From contig NZ_CP066784.1 of the NCBI RefSeq assembly GCF_028751195.1, positions 496,001-560,000 on the forward strand: 64,000 nt of DNA. Reading direction: 5' to 3'. The notes below the pieces were generated by a model that had not been told where the DNA came from, did no database searches, and saw only the letters and a program-made list of their open reading frames with translations. The stretch comes from Alicyclobacillus sp. ALC3 (GTDB lineage: Bacteria > Bacillota > Bacilli > Alicyclobacillales > Alicyclobacillaceae). A program made the translations under genes and the position numbers. Positions 16,350 to 24,774 of the stretch are shown one piece after another (the first letter of the stretch is position 1; each line of letters starts with the position of its first letter).

Positions 16350-18401
16350 TCACTCTGAAACCGGATTGATAATGAGATTGGTGAACGTGTCGACAAGGGC
16401 GACATAGCCTGGCAGGACGAGCGTGGTGCTGTCCTTTTGCACAACCACAGCAGGACCGTAGACGCGGTTGTTCGGCTGCAGCTTACTTCGGTCGTAGAGC
16501 GGAGTGGTCACAAACTCGCCATCGAAGTATGCTGTGTGCTGTGCATCCACAATCGCGTGCGCCGCATCTTCCCCACCGCTTGGGTGCTCTGGCAGGGCGG
16601 GCGATTTGACTTTGCCGACGGCGACGGAGCGGACATTAACAATCTCAAGTTCGATGTCCATCCGAAAGCCGTAGGTCTGCTCGTGAATCTGGTCAAACTT
16701 CTCGCGCAACAGCGCCAGTCCACGTGCGTGCAACTCGGCTAGATCGACTTGAATCGGGATCTCGAAGCCTTGCCGGAAGTAGCGCACGTCGACTTCGTAG
16801 TGCACTCTGCGGTCCGCTGCGGCGACGGACTCGTCCTCAAGCCACGCCTGTGCTTCATCGCCAAGCGCGACTAGCTCGTCCGCCAGCGACTCCGTCGAGA
16901 GTTGGCCCATGGTGCGGATGTAGGTGCGCGAGAACTCGTTGCGGACATCGGATTCGAGGAACCCGAGTGCAGACAGGACGCCTGGCGTCGGCGGGATGAT
17001 GACCGGAAACGCCCCAGCCAGTCGCCCGAGTGCGTTGGCGTGCAGCGGCCCAGCGCCACCGAGAGCAAGCAGCGCAAACTCGCGTGGGTCATAGCCTTTT
17101 TCCACCGAGACAACGCGGATGGCGCCGTACATGTTCTCGTTGACGATGTCGTAGATGCCTTGTGCCGCCCGGTACACGTCAGTGCCGAGTTTCTCGGCAA
17201 TGGTGGCGACAGCGCGGATGGAGAGCTCTGGGTCGAGTGTCATCTCGCCGCCAACCAGACTCGGCGGCAGGTAACCAAGCGTGACGTTTGCATCGGTGAC
17301 TGCTGGCTCTTCGCCACCGCGGGCGTAGCATGCGGGGCCAGGTTCAGAACCGGCGCTCTGCGGACCCACGCGAAGGGCGCCCGTGAGCGGGACGTGCGCG
17401 ATGGAACCGCCACCTGCGCCGATGCTGACGACCTCAAGCGACGGTGCCTTGACCGGGAACACGCCGACTTTCGTCTCGCGCGAGACGCGCGGTTCGCCAT
17501 TGTAGGTGAGCGCGACGTCGGTGGAAGTGCCGCCCATATCGAACGAGATCACGTTGCGATACCCGGTCTGTCGCCCAATCATCGCGGAGGCAGTGACGCC
17601 TCCGGACGGCCCGGACAGCATCGTGTGCACTGGCCTTGCCGCGGCGGCCGGAATGCTCATCAGCCCGCCGTCGGAGCGGACGATACTGACGCGACTCTTC
17701 AGGTTCTTCGCGCGCATCTTATCTTCAATATTGCGCAAATAGTTCTGCATTTTCGGGCGCACGTAGGCGTTCATAACGGTTGTGAGCGTCCGCTCGTACT
17801 CACGAAACTCAGGCAGGATGTCGTGCGAGATGGAGACCGGCACACCCGGGTTCACCGCCATCGCGATATCTCGCAGTTGGCGTTCGTGGTCGGGGTTTGC
17901 AAACGAGTTGATGAGCGAAATAGTGAGGCTTTCCACACCGGACGCGTAGAGTTCCTCGATGACAGCCCGCGCGTGCTCGCCGTCGAGTTCTTGCAAGACC
18001 TCGCCTTGGGCGGACATCCGCTCCTTCGCGCCGCGCGTGTACGTCAAATCGGCGAGCGGGTCGGGCTTTTGGAACGCGATCCAGGCCGTGACAGGCGCTG
18101 GCGTCCAACTGCGAGCGACGTGCAGAATCTGCTCGAAACCCTCTGTGGTGATGAGTCCGACCTTCGCGCCCTTGCCTTCGAGCACGGCGTTCGTCGCGAC
18201 CGTCATGCCGTGAATCATCGAGCGGACTTCGTGCGGGTCAACCTGGTTCTCTTCACAGATCTTGTCGATCCCCTGAACTAGCGCAATGGATTGGTCCGAC
18301 GGTGTCGACGGTACCTTGGTGGCATAAATTTGCCCGGATTCCTCGTCTTGCAAAACGACGTCCGTGAAGGTGCCCCCAACGTCAATGGCGACTCGGTACA
18401 T
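16350..18401 (-). CDS. hyuA: Hydantoinase A / acetone-carboxylase-beta-like subunit
   Basis: A 683-residue HyuA protein. The N-terminus has the actin-like ATPase start RVAIDVGGTFTDVVL, then the MIHGMTVATNAVLEGKGAKVGLITTEGF block, SFDMGGTSTDVAL in the middle and GGAGPLHA near residue 450. These are ASKHA nucleotide-binding signatures of the hydantoinase A/oxoprolinase family. It pairs with the hyuB gene downstream. Whether the enzyme is a hydantoinase or a carboxylase cannot be told from the sequence; no third small gamma subunit, as in acetone carboxylase, is present nearby. Confidence 0.93.
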   Translation of the reverse strand: MYRVAIDVGGTFTDVVLQDEESGQIYATKVPSTPSDQSIALVQGIDKICEENQVDPHEVRSMIHGMTVATNAVLEGKGAKVGLITTEGFEQILHVARSWTPAPVTAWIAFQKPDPLADLTYTRGAKERMSAQGEVLQELDGEHARAVIEELYASGVESLTISLINSFANPDHERQLRDIAMAVNPGVPVSISHDILPEFREYERTLTTVMNAYVRPKMQNYLRNIEDKMRAKNLKSRVSIVRSDGGLMSIPAAAARPVHTMLSGPSGGVTASAMIGRQTGYRNVISFDMGGTSTDVALTYNGEPRVSRETKVGVFPVKAPSLEVVSIGAGGGSIAHVPLTGALRVGPQSAGSEPGPACYARGGEEPAVTDANVTLGYLPPSLVGGEMTLDPELSIRAVATIAEKLGTDVYRAAQGIYDIVNENMYGAIRVVSVEKGYDPREFALLALGGAGPLHANALGRLAGAFPVIIPPTPGVLSALGFLESDVRNEFSRTYIRTMGQLSTESLADELVALGDEAQAWLEDESVAAADRRVHYEVDVRYFRQGFEIPIQVDLAELHARGLALLREKFDQIHEQTYGFRMDIELEIVNVRSVAVGKVKSPALPEHPSGGEDAAHAIVDAQHTAYFDGEFVTTPLYDRSKLQPNNRVYGPAVVVQKDSTTLVLPGYVALVDTFTNLIINPVSE

Positions 18402-18414
18402 GTACTTTTCCTCC

Positions 18415-19041
18415 TCAGTTCAGTTTCGACAAGTAGTCGCGAACTTCCGGAAACGAAACGACATCTCCGTACTTCGTCTGGATGTCGTAGAGATTGGCTT
18501 CATGGGCCGCCTGCGAGCGGTCACCGACGCACTCCCGCGGCACGACGACGCGGTAGCCGTGCTGCAAAGCGTCGAGTGCGGTCGCGCGTACGCAGCCGGA
18601 GGTGGTGCAACCGGTGACAATCACGGTGTCGACACCAAAGGAGGTTAACATCGATGCGAGCGGGGTGCCGAAGAAGGAACTTGCGTACTTTTTCTCCACC
18701 AGCGGCTCAGATGGAAGACGGGCGAGGCGCTCGTCCACCTCAGTCCATGTTGAGCCCTGGACGAGCAACTTGAGCGCCGGTACTTTGACAACGAAGTGAC
18801 CACCGTCCCGAAAGTGCGGCTCATAAGCGACTGTCGTAAAGACGACGGGCACCCCTTTAGCACGCGCGATGTCGAGGAGTTCACGCGTGGCTTCGACTTC
18901 AGCCGTAAAGTCGGCTCCCAGTTGTGTCGCCGGGTCGGTAAACCCAACGATAAAGTCGACGACGACGATACACGGGCGCCATCCTGCGCCAGATGACTCG
19001 CCGAAACCGGCAAACGTCTCGGACAAGCACTTCACCCCCAC
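18415..19041 (-). CDS. Isochorismatase-fold amidohydrolase (N-carbamoylsarcosine amidase-like)
   Basis: A 208-residue cysteine hydrolase with the family's triad D29 (VVVDFIVGFTD), K118 (VEKKYASSFFGT) and C150 (GCTTSGCVRATALDA). The KYxSSFFGT and TTSGCVRATALDA motifs are closest to N-carbamoylsarcosine amidase and related amidases, which release ammonia and CO2 from an N-carbamoyl amino acid. That fits the adjoining hydantoinase A/B genes: hydantoin ring opening gives an N-carbamoyl acid that this enzyme could process. Short spacings on both sides (13 and 5 bases) put it in the same operon. Confidence 0.88.
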   Translation of the reverse strand: MGVKCLSETFAGFGESSGAGWRPCIVVVDFIVGFTDPATQLGADFTAEVEATRELLDIARAKGVPVVFTTVAYEPHFRDGGHFVVKVPALKLLVQGSTWTEVDERLARLPSEPLVEKKYASSFFGTPLASMLTSFGVDTVIVTGCTTSGCVRATALDALQHGYRVVVPRECVGDRSQAAHEANLYDIQTKYGDVVSFPEVRDYLSKLN

Positions 19042-19046
19042 TTTGG

Positions 19047-20246
19047 TTACACGACGCCCTTGCCGCGCAGTTCTTCCAACCGCCCCTCATCCATGCGAAG
19101 GAGGCCAAGGTAAACCTCGCGGTTGTCTTTGCCAAGTGACTCCGCACCGAGGTGCCGCACCTCGCCTGGTGTGCGGCTGAGCTTTGGCACAATGCCTGGC
19201 AGTGGAAATGCTCCAAGCACCGGGTGCTCCATCTCAAGAAGCATGTCGCGCGCTTGGTACTGCGGGTCTTCGACGATCTCCTTTGCGCTGTAAATCGGAC
19301 CAGACGGCACACCCGCCGTCGCGAGGATGTCGAGACAGTCTGTGGCGTCGAGCGTCCTCGTCCACTCCTCTACGAGGTCGTCGAGCACCTTCTGATGCTC
19401 GCCCCGCGCCGTGTGCGTGGCAAAGCGCGGGTCGCTGGCAAGCTCCGGCTGTCCCATCGCATCGCAGAGGCGACGAAACACCGTGTCCGCGTTGCCGCCA
19501 ATCACGACAAATGTCCCGTCTTTCGTCGCGTAGATGTTGGATGGCGCGATGCCAGGCAGGATGTTGCCCATGCGCTCACGCACATAGCCCGCGAGCAGGT
19601 AGTCGGGGACGGTGCTCTCCATCACCGCAAACACAGCTTCGTAAATCGCGGTGTCCACCACCTGGCCTTTGCCCGAGCGGTTGCGCTCATTGAGCGCCGC
19701 CAAGCAGCCGATTGTCGCGAACAGCGCTGCGAGCGTATCGCCGATACTGACGCCGATGCGCGTCGGCGGTCGGTCTGCAAAACCGGTGACGTAGCGCAGT
19801 CCGCCCATCGCCTCGCCAACACTCCCAAAACCGGCGCGATCGCGGTAAGGCCCGCTCTGACCGAACCCGGAAGTGCGCACCATGATAATGCCAGGGTTAA
19901 GCTCGGACAGCGCCTCGTACGACAAGCCCCACTTCTCCATCGTCCCAGGGCGGAAGTTCTCAATCACGACATCTGCCTCTCTCACCAGGTCGCGAAACAG
20001 GGCTTGCCCCTCTTCCAAACGCAGGTTCAGCGTGATCGACTTCTTGTTTCGCGACTGAATGGGCCAAAGCAGCCCGTGTCCCTCCTTCTGCACCCCCCAC
20101 TGCCGCATCGGATCCGGTCTGTCCGGCGGCTCTACCTTAATCACCTCTGCTCCGAAATCCCCGAGCAAGCGCCCGCTGAACGGCCCCGCCAGCAGAGTTC
20201 CAAGTTCGAGTACACGCACACCGTCAAGCGCTGGGCGTTCGGCCAC
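19047..20246 (-). CDS. Class III (CaiB/BaiF) CoA transferase
   Basis: A 399-residue family III CoA transferase. Visible hallmarks are LDGVRVLELGTLLAGPFSGRLLGDFGAEVIKVEPP at the N-terminus, DVVIENFRPGTMEKWGL, and the usual nucleophilic aspartate region (VSIGDTLAAL). These enzymes move CoA between carboxylic acids such as succinate, formate or carnitine and another acid. The GTG start at 20246 has AGGTGAG upstream. It is the first gene of the minus-strand operon with the amidase and hyuAB, and is divergent from gntR and the HMG-CoA lyase gene, which could use its CoA-ester product. Confidence 0.93.
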   Translation of the reverse strand: MAERPALDGVRVLELGTLLAGPFSGRLLGDFGAEVIKVEPPDRPDPMRQWGVQKEGHGLLWPIQSRNKKSITLNLRLEEGQALFRDLVREADVVIENFRPGTMEKWGLSYEALSELNPGIIMVRTSGFGQSGPYRDRAGFGSVGEAMGGLRYVTGFADRPPTRIGVSIGDTLAALFATIGCLAALNERNRSGKGQVVDTAIYEAVFAVMESTVPDYLLAGYVRERMGNILPGIAPSNIYATKDGTFVVIGGNADTVFRRLCDAMGQPELASDPRFATHTARGEHQKVLDDLVEEWTRTLDATDCLDILATAGVPSGPIYSAKEIVEDPQYQARDMLLEMEHPVLGAFPLPGIVPKLSRTPGEVRHLGAESLGKDNREVYLGLLRMDEGRLEELRGKGVV

Positions 20247-20291
20247 CCCATCTCACCTCGCAAATATTCTGTCAAGTCTGATACAAACCTC

Positions 20292-20320
20292 ATGCTACCG
20301 TTTTGTATACAATTGATCAA
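20292..20320 (-). promoter_or_regulatory. Putative promoter of the CoA-transferase operon with palindromic operator
   Basis: On the minus strand TTGATC and TAGCAT are separated by 17 bases. The perfect palindrome TTGTATACAA (20303-20312) lies in that spacer, where a bound GntR protein would block polymerase. The identical palindrome recurs at 20432-20441. Confidence 0.6.
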
Positions 20321-20413
20321 GATAGATCTTTGGAGACATCGAATCATCATCACGCCTCGTATGAAAAAATCACGCAGGTACAGAAAATATCACAACGCGA
20401 ACCTCGTCACATA

Positions 20414-20442
20414 TTTACAGACTATTTCATTTTGTATACAAT
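20414..20442 (+). promoter_or_regulatory. Putative gntR promoter with second TTGTATACAA operator
   Basis: TTTACA and TACAAT are separated by 17 bases, and the -10 element overlaps the perfect palindrome TTGTATACAA at 20432-20441. This is the type of site bound by FadR/FCD-subfamily GntR regulators (family knowledge), so auto-repression is likely. The site ends 20 bases before the gntR start. Confidence 0.65.
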
Positions 20443-20461
20443 TTGCTTAGGAGGATTGTGG

Positions 20462-21142
20462 ATGGATGCATATGAACTGATTCGCTCGGCGATTCTCGAA
20501 GGAGACTACAATCCTGGCCAGAGGCTAACCGAGGAGGCGGTTGCAGCTACGCTTGGCGTGAGCCGCACGCCCATCAGAGAAGCCATTCGGCGCCTCACAG
20601 CAGAGGGGCTGGTCGTGTTGCAAGGACGCCGCGCTGCCGTGCGGGAATTCCCGGTTGAAGAGGTACGGCAGATTTACGACCTGCGCGCGTTGCTCGAGGG
20701 TTACGCCGCAAGCACGGCTGCCATGCACAGAACCGACGCGGACATCGAGCGGTTGCACGAGGCCAACCGCTGGTTTACACAGGCGGTGAAAAGCGGGGGG
20801 AAGAGCCGGGATCAGATCCGCGAAATCGTCGACGCGAACCACGCTTTTCACCACGGCGTGTTGCTCGCAACGCACAACTCACACCTCGACTTTTTGATCT
20901 CGCGCGTCGTTGTACTGCCGCTGGTGTTTCGGTCGTTCTACTGGTACGACCAGAGTGAGACGGAAGCTTCGCTCGGGTACCATGTGACGATTACGGCCGC
21001 GATCGAGCAGCGCGACCCAGACCGCGCCCGCTGTGCAATGGCCGAACACATCTACAAAGGGCGCGACCATGTCTTGCTCCACGCCCCCGCCCTGCACGGA
21101 AACGAATCGGACGTTGACGACGAAGGAGGAATTGACGCGTGA
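20462..21142 (+). CDS. GntR-family (FCD domain) transcriptional regulator
   Basis: A 226-residue regulator. The winged helix-turn-helix is at residues about 1-70 (LTEEAVAATLGVSRTPIREAIRRLTAEGL), and the all-helical FCD effector domain follows (YDLRALLEGYAASTAA, and the metal-site histidines in DANHAFHHGVL). The ATG at 20462 has AGGAGG seven bases upstream; a longer frame to 20303 would run through the promoter. It most likely controls its own operon and the divergent CoA-transferase/hyu operon through the two TTGTATACAA sites. Its stop overlaps the next gene by four bases. Confidence 0.93.
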   Translation: MDAYELIRSAILEGDYNPGQRLTEEAVAATLGVSRTPIREAIRRLTAEGLVVLQGRRAAVREFPVEEVRQIYDLRALLEGYAASTAAMHRTDADIERLHEANRWFTQAVKSGGKSRDQIREIVDANHAFHHGVLLATHNSHLDFLISRVVVLPLVFRSFYWYDQSETEASLGYHVTITAAIEQRDPDRARCAMAEHIYKGRDHVLLHAPALHGNESDVDDEGGIDA

Positions 21143-22020
21143 TTACGGTCTGCGACGTGGGGCCGCGCGACGGCCTGCAAAACGAGAGAGAAATTCTGTC
21201 CCCGGCTACGCGGGCAGAACTCATCACGCGGCTGGCCCGCGCGGGCGTGACGGAAATCGAGGCGGTATCGTTCGTGAATCCGCGGGTTGTGCCGCAGATG
21301 GCCGGTGCTGAAGAGGTACTCGACCTGCTGCCACACGACTTGCCGGTACGACTGTCCGGGCTCGTACTGAGTGCGTCTGGTTTGAAGCGGGCACTGCAGA
21401 CAAGGCTCGCAGAGATCCACCTCGTTCTAGCAGTCAGTGACACGTTTAACTACAAGAACGCACGCCGCACCGCCGAGGAGTCAGCCGCCGAACTTGAGCG
21501 ACTGATGCCACAGGCGCTGGCTGCCGGGAAAGCGGCCACGATTGTGCTTGGCACCTCGTTCGGCTGCCCGTTTGAAGGCGATGTCTGGCCCGCTCGCGTC
21601 CTCGCCTTTGCTCGCCGCTTCATCGACGCGGGCTGCACAAAGGTGGTGTACGCCGACACGACCGGCATGGCGAATCCAGCACAGGTGCAGCGGATGGTGA
21701 CGGCCTACGACGAGGCAGTCGGCATCGACCGCGTGCCACTTGGCCTACACTTTCACAACACACGCGGCCTTGGGCTCGCTAACGTCTACGCTGGTTATGC
21801 GGCGGGTGTCACCCGCTTCGACGCCTCCATTGGCGGTCTCGGCGGTTGCCCGTTCGCCCCGAAGGCTGTCGGCAACGTCTGCACGGAGGATATGGTCAAC
21901 ATGTTTCAACAAATGGGCGCGACCACGCCGTGCGACCTCGACACGCTCATCGGCGTTGCACGCTGGACAGAAGACAAGGTCGGACGGCGCTTGGATGGAT
22001 TGATGATGAAACTCGACTAG
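21139..22020 (+). CDS. Hydroxymethylglutaryl-CoA lyase-family enzyme
   Basis: A 293-residue TIM-barrel lyase. DVGPRDGLQNE at the N-terminus holds the metal and catalytic Asp/Arg, HFHNTRGLGLAN holds the metal histidines, and GGLGGCPFAPKAVGN carries the catalytic cysteine loop. HMG-CoA lyase cleaves 3-hydroxy-3-methylglutaryl-CoA to acetyl-CoA and acetoacetate; close relatives cleave other branched 3-hydroxyacyl-CoAs. The GTG start overlaps the gntR stop (GTGA). The context, with no leucine-degradation genes but a CoA transferase across the control region, suggests a substrate activated by that transferase. Confidence 0.92.
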   Translation: MITVCDVGPRDGLQNEREILSPATRAELITRLARAGVTEIEAVSFVNPRVVPQMAGAEEVLDLLPHDLPVRLSGLVLSASGLKRALQTRLAEIHLVLAVSDTFNYKNARRTAEESAAELERLMPQALAAGKAATIVLGTSFGCPFEGDVWPARVLAFARRFIDAGCTKVVYADTTGMANPAQVQRMVTAYDEAVGIDRVPLGLHFHNTRGLGLANVYAGYAAGVTRFDASIGGLGGCPFAPKAVGNVCTEDMVNMFQQMGATTPCDLDTLIGVARWTEDKVGRRLDGLMMKLD

Positions 22021-22109
22021 TCGGCGACGGTGAACCTTTCTATATCCATATCCGGATCCGGATCGGGCAAGGCTCTCAGGGCCTTTGTAGACTTGCTCGG
22101 GTCGCATGA

Positions 22110-22634
22110 TTAGATGCGACGACGTCTGCGTTCGCTGCGCGCCGCTAGGTGTGACATGCGAGCTTCCCGGACGGCTACGGGATGGCGCAGCGTGAGCAAC
22201 ACGGCCCTCCCCAACACAAGTCCACAAACTGAGAACAGAATGGGTATCGTGGTCAAGCTGCCATGAAAAGCTGCACCAGCACCGAGGAGCGGAACCAGCA
22301 AAAAGCTCAAGCCGTAGCGAATCGGAATGGAGAGCAGCCAAAATAGGAGAATCCACCACGACCCAGAGACCATCCACAGACCATTCTCCTGATACACGCG
22401 TGTCATGCGTCCACGAATGAGTCCGACGATGAAACTGAGCAGAAACGTGAGAATGAGGGAAATCCAGCCTGTGAGTTGGATGCTCGGCTGACCCACTGCT
22501 TCGTACAGTGAGTACAGAGCTAGAATAACGGGCAAGACCAGCAGTCGTCCGCTAAGCGGACGCGGAACCAATTGTCGCTGCACCAGAATTGCGAGGATGA
22601 TGATGCCGATAAAAATGTCCTTTGCCATTGGCAC
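22110..22634 (-). CDS. DUF1453/CcdC-like integral membrane protein
   Basis: A 174-residue protein with about four to five hydrophobic helices; the core FLLSFIVGLIRGRMTRVYQENGLWMVSGSWWILLFWLLSIPIRYG looks like the DUF1453/CcdC family, whose molecular role is not established. GTG start at 22634 with AAAGGAG nine bases upstream. It lies downstream of a two-component system on the same strand, about 130 bases after the regulator gene, so it could be a target or partner of that system. Confidence 0.72.
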   Translation of the reverse strand: MPMAKDIFIGIIILAILVQRQLVPRPLSGRLLVLPVILALYSLYEAVGQPSIQLTGWISLILTFLLSFIVGLIRGRMTRVYQENGLWMVSGSWWILLFWLLSIPIRYGLSFLLVPLLGAGAAFHGSLTTIPILFSVCGLVLGRAVLLTLRHPVAVREARMSHLAARSERRRRRI

Positions 22635-22764
22635 TTTGAATCACTCCTTTACCCTGCGTTCACAGACAGGATACAGCGGAAACAAAGCCAAGGCGTCTAC
22701 ACGAAGATAGAACCTTCACGAGCGACGACCACGGACGTATACCTGCAGATAGACCTGCACCAGA

Positions 22765-23496
22765 TTACTGCACCATGCCGCGGCGCAGAGCGAGGACGAC
22801 GGCTTGCGTTCGGTCGTCCACCCCAAACTTCTGCAAAATGCGGTGCACGTGCGTCTTTACAGTGCCCTCCGAGATATGCAGCTTGCGGGCAATTTCATCG
22901 TTGCGCCGACCCCAAGCCATCTCCTGTAGCACCTCTCGTTCTCGCTCCGTCAAGCCATCGACCAGCGAACCTTCACAACCGCCGTCGGTTGCAGTCGCCG
23001 GTTCTTCGCTCGTTGTGCCCGACGAAGAGGTCATTCTCACCTGACCACCGGTCGGTTCCTTGACGGCGCGGGCCAACGCTTCTGCTGCAGCGCCAGTACG
23101 GTAGAGTGCTTGACCACGATAGACCGCGCGTATGCTGTCCATGAGTTCGGCTGCATCGATATCCTTGAGCAAGTAACCAACGGCACCAGCGCGTATCCCG
23201 TCGTACACGTATTCCACCATGTCAAACGTTGTCAAGAGCAGAATCTTCACGCCGGGCATCGCCGCGGTGATGCGACGCGTTGCGTCGAGACCGCCCTTTC
23301 CGGGCATCTGCACATCCATCAACACAATGTCAGGATGCATCTCTAGGGTAGCTACTATGCCTGTTTCTCCGGTGTCGGCTTCCCCGACGACTTGCATGTC
23401 ATTCTGAGAATCAATCAGGTAGTGCAGTCCATCGCGAATTAAACGCTGATCATCCACAATTAACACCCGAATCAGATGCTTTGTCTCATGACCCAT
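22765..23496 (-). CDS. NarL/LuxR-family response regulator
   Basis: A 243-residue response regulator. The receiver domain has the acidic pair D15/D16 (IVDDQ), the phospho-acceptor D61 (IVLMDVQMPG) and the conserved lysine in YLLKDID. The C-terminal LuxR-type HTH is LTEREREVLQEMAWG...ISEGTVKTHVHRILQKF. A charged linker separates them. I start at ATG 23496 with GAGGAG upstream; it overlaps the kinase stop by 11 bases, so the two are translationally coupled. The target genes are unknown. Confidence 0.93.
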   Translation of the reverse strand: MGHETKHLIRVLIVDDQRLIRDGLHYLIDSQNDMQVVGEADTGETGIVATLEMHPDIVLMDVQMPGKGGLDATRRITAAMPGVKILLLTTFDMVEYVYDGIRAGAVGYLLKDIDAAELMDSIRAVYRGQALYRTGAAAEALARAVKEPTGGQVRMTSSSGTTSEEPATATDGGCEGSLVDGLTEREREVLQEMAWGRRNDEIARKLHISEGTVKTHVHRILQKFGVDDRTQAVVLALRRGMVQ

Positions 23497-24727
23497 GTTG
23501 AGTCTCCTCGCCGCTTGGTTTGTTCCACGGCAAAACAACTTCGACCTGCATGCCGTGCGGCTCGACGCCTGTCCAGTTCAACGTGCCGCCCACATCTTCG
23601 CACCGAGACCGCATGCTCGACAGGCCAAAGCCCTCCTCGAGCATCCGTCCAGATTGGAATTGACCATCGTCTGCGACCTGTAGCCGAATACACGTCTGAC
23701 CGATGCGGCTTACCCAATCCAAGTTGACACGAACGTGTTCAGCCGCGCTGTGCCGAACCACATTGGTCAGAGACTCCTGCAGAGCACGGTACAAAATGAG
23801 GCTGGTCTCCATGGACAGCACCTGTGCGTCTACATCGGTTTGGAAGGTGACGGACAACTTGGTGTTTGCGCGAACACCGTCGACAAGCGCTGACATTGCT
23901 TGGACCCCCGTGATGGGCGAAGCGTCCGCAACTGCCCGAACCGATTGGCGTACCTCCTCAAGGCTGTTTCGCGCCACTTTAACAAGGTCCTGAATCTGCT
24001 GTTCCGCACCGTCTGCGCCGCTGCGCACACGATATTGCAAGGCCTGCAACTGGACGATGAGGGAAGTCAAAGCGTGACCCACACTGTCATGGATGTCGCG
24101 CGCAATCCGGTTTCGTTCTTGCACAACGGCAAGTTGCATAGAACGGATGGACGCTTCCTGTAAGTCGCGATGAGCCGTTTGGAGAGCCTCATGGGCACGT
24201 TCGAGGTCGAGTAGGTGCTGTTCCTGGGCTGCCTGTGATTGACGACGAAGTCGACCATTGTTTCCCGCAATGAAGGTCGCGATAAAGCCCATCGTATACC
24301 CAATGTAGGCAATGCCTACACCGCTGAACGGTTTCGTAAGAATCAGTAAGGTGACAAAACCAACCGCTGCAACACCGCCAGTCCACCAAGCGTACGGAGA
24401 ATTGAGCCGCGCGCCAGCGATGCCGACGATGAAAAACAACATACTAGCGCCGGCACTCCCGTATCCGACAAGAAACAGAGACAACACGGACAACAGCACG
24501 ACAGTGCCGATTCCAATCCCGGTTCGCCAGACCGCAGGCAGGCGCTCCGGAATCATTACCAAGATAGCAGCGCAGACGACGAGACACTCCGCAACAGCGA
24601 CAAGTTCTACGAGCGGACTCCCGTGCGTCATGGGTTGCCACATGGCTAGGACGGCTAGGGCGACAAGGACCAAGCGCCGGAAGACGACAGGCGCGAATGG
24701 ATTAATTACACGAACCCCCCAGCGCAT
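23486..24727 (-). CDS. DesK-type sensor histidine kinase
   Basis: A 413-residue membrane kinase. About five to six hydrophobic segments fill residues 10-155, then a coiled region, then the HisKA_3 dimerisation helix with H213 (RNRIARDIHDSVGHALT) and the ATPase domain (ESLTNVVRHSAAEHV N-box; GFGLSSMRSR G-box). This is the DesK/NarX/LiaS-like class that pairs with NarL-type regulators such as the next gene. I use the ATG at 24727 with GAGGAGGAG before it. With no large extracellular domain it may sense a membrane-state signal. Confidence 0.92.
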   Translation of the reverse strand: MRWGVRVINPFAPVVFRRLVLVALAVLAMWQPMTHGSPLVELVAVAECLVVCAAILVMIPERLPAVWRTGIGIGTVVLLSVLSLFLVGYGSAGASMLFFIVGIAGARLNSPYAWWTGGVAAVGFVTLLILTKPFSGVGIAYIGYTMGFIATFIAGNNGRLRRQSQAAQEQHLLDLERAHEALQTAHRDLQEASIRSMQLAVVQERNRIARDIHDSVGHALTSLIVQLQALQYRVRSGADGAEQQIQDLVKVARNSLEEVRQSVRAVADASPITGVQAMSALVDGVRANTKLSVTFQTDVDAQVLSMETSLILYRALQESLTNVVRHSAAEHVRVNLDWVSRIGQTCIRLQVADDGQFQSGRMLEEGFGLSSMRSRCEDVGGTLNWTGVEPHGMQVEVVLPWNKPSGEETQHGS

Positions 24728-24774
24728 GTCGCTCCTCCTCACGTCTGCAACGCCAGCTGCCACATCACCATCCC

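Noticed and set aside
16902-18281. 459-codon plus-strand frame opposite hyuA
   Set aside because: The hyuA frame has clear family motifs along its length; this frame has none.
19152-20450. 432-codon plus-strand frame opposite the CoA transferase
   Set aside because: It is antisense to a recognisable gene and would run through the gntR control region.
22050-22120. Short repeats and a TCGCAT/ATGCGA hairpin between convergent genes
   Set aside because: The arms are short and overlap the end of the DUF1453 gene; too weak to call a terminator.
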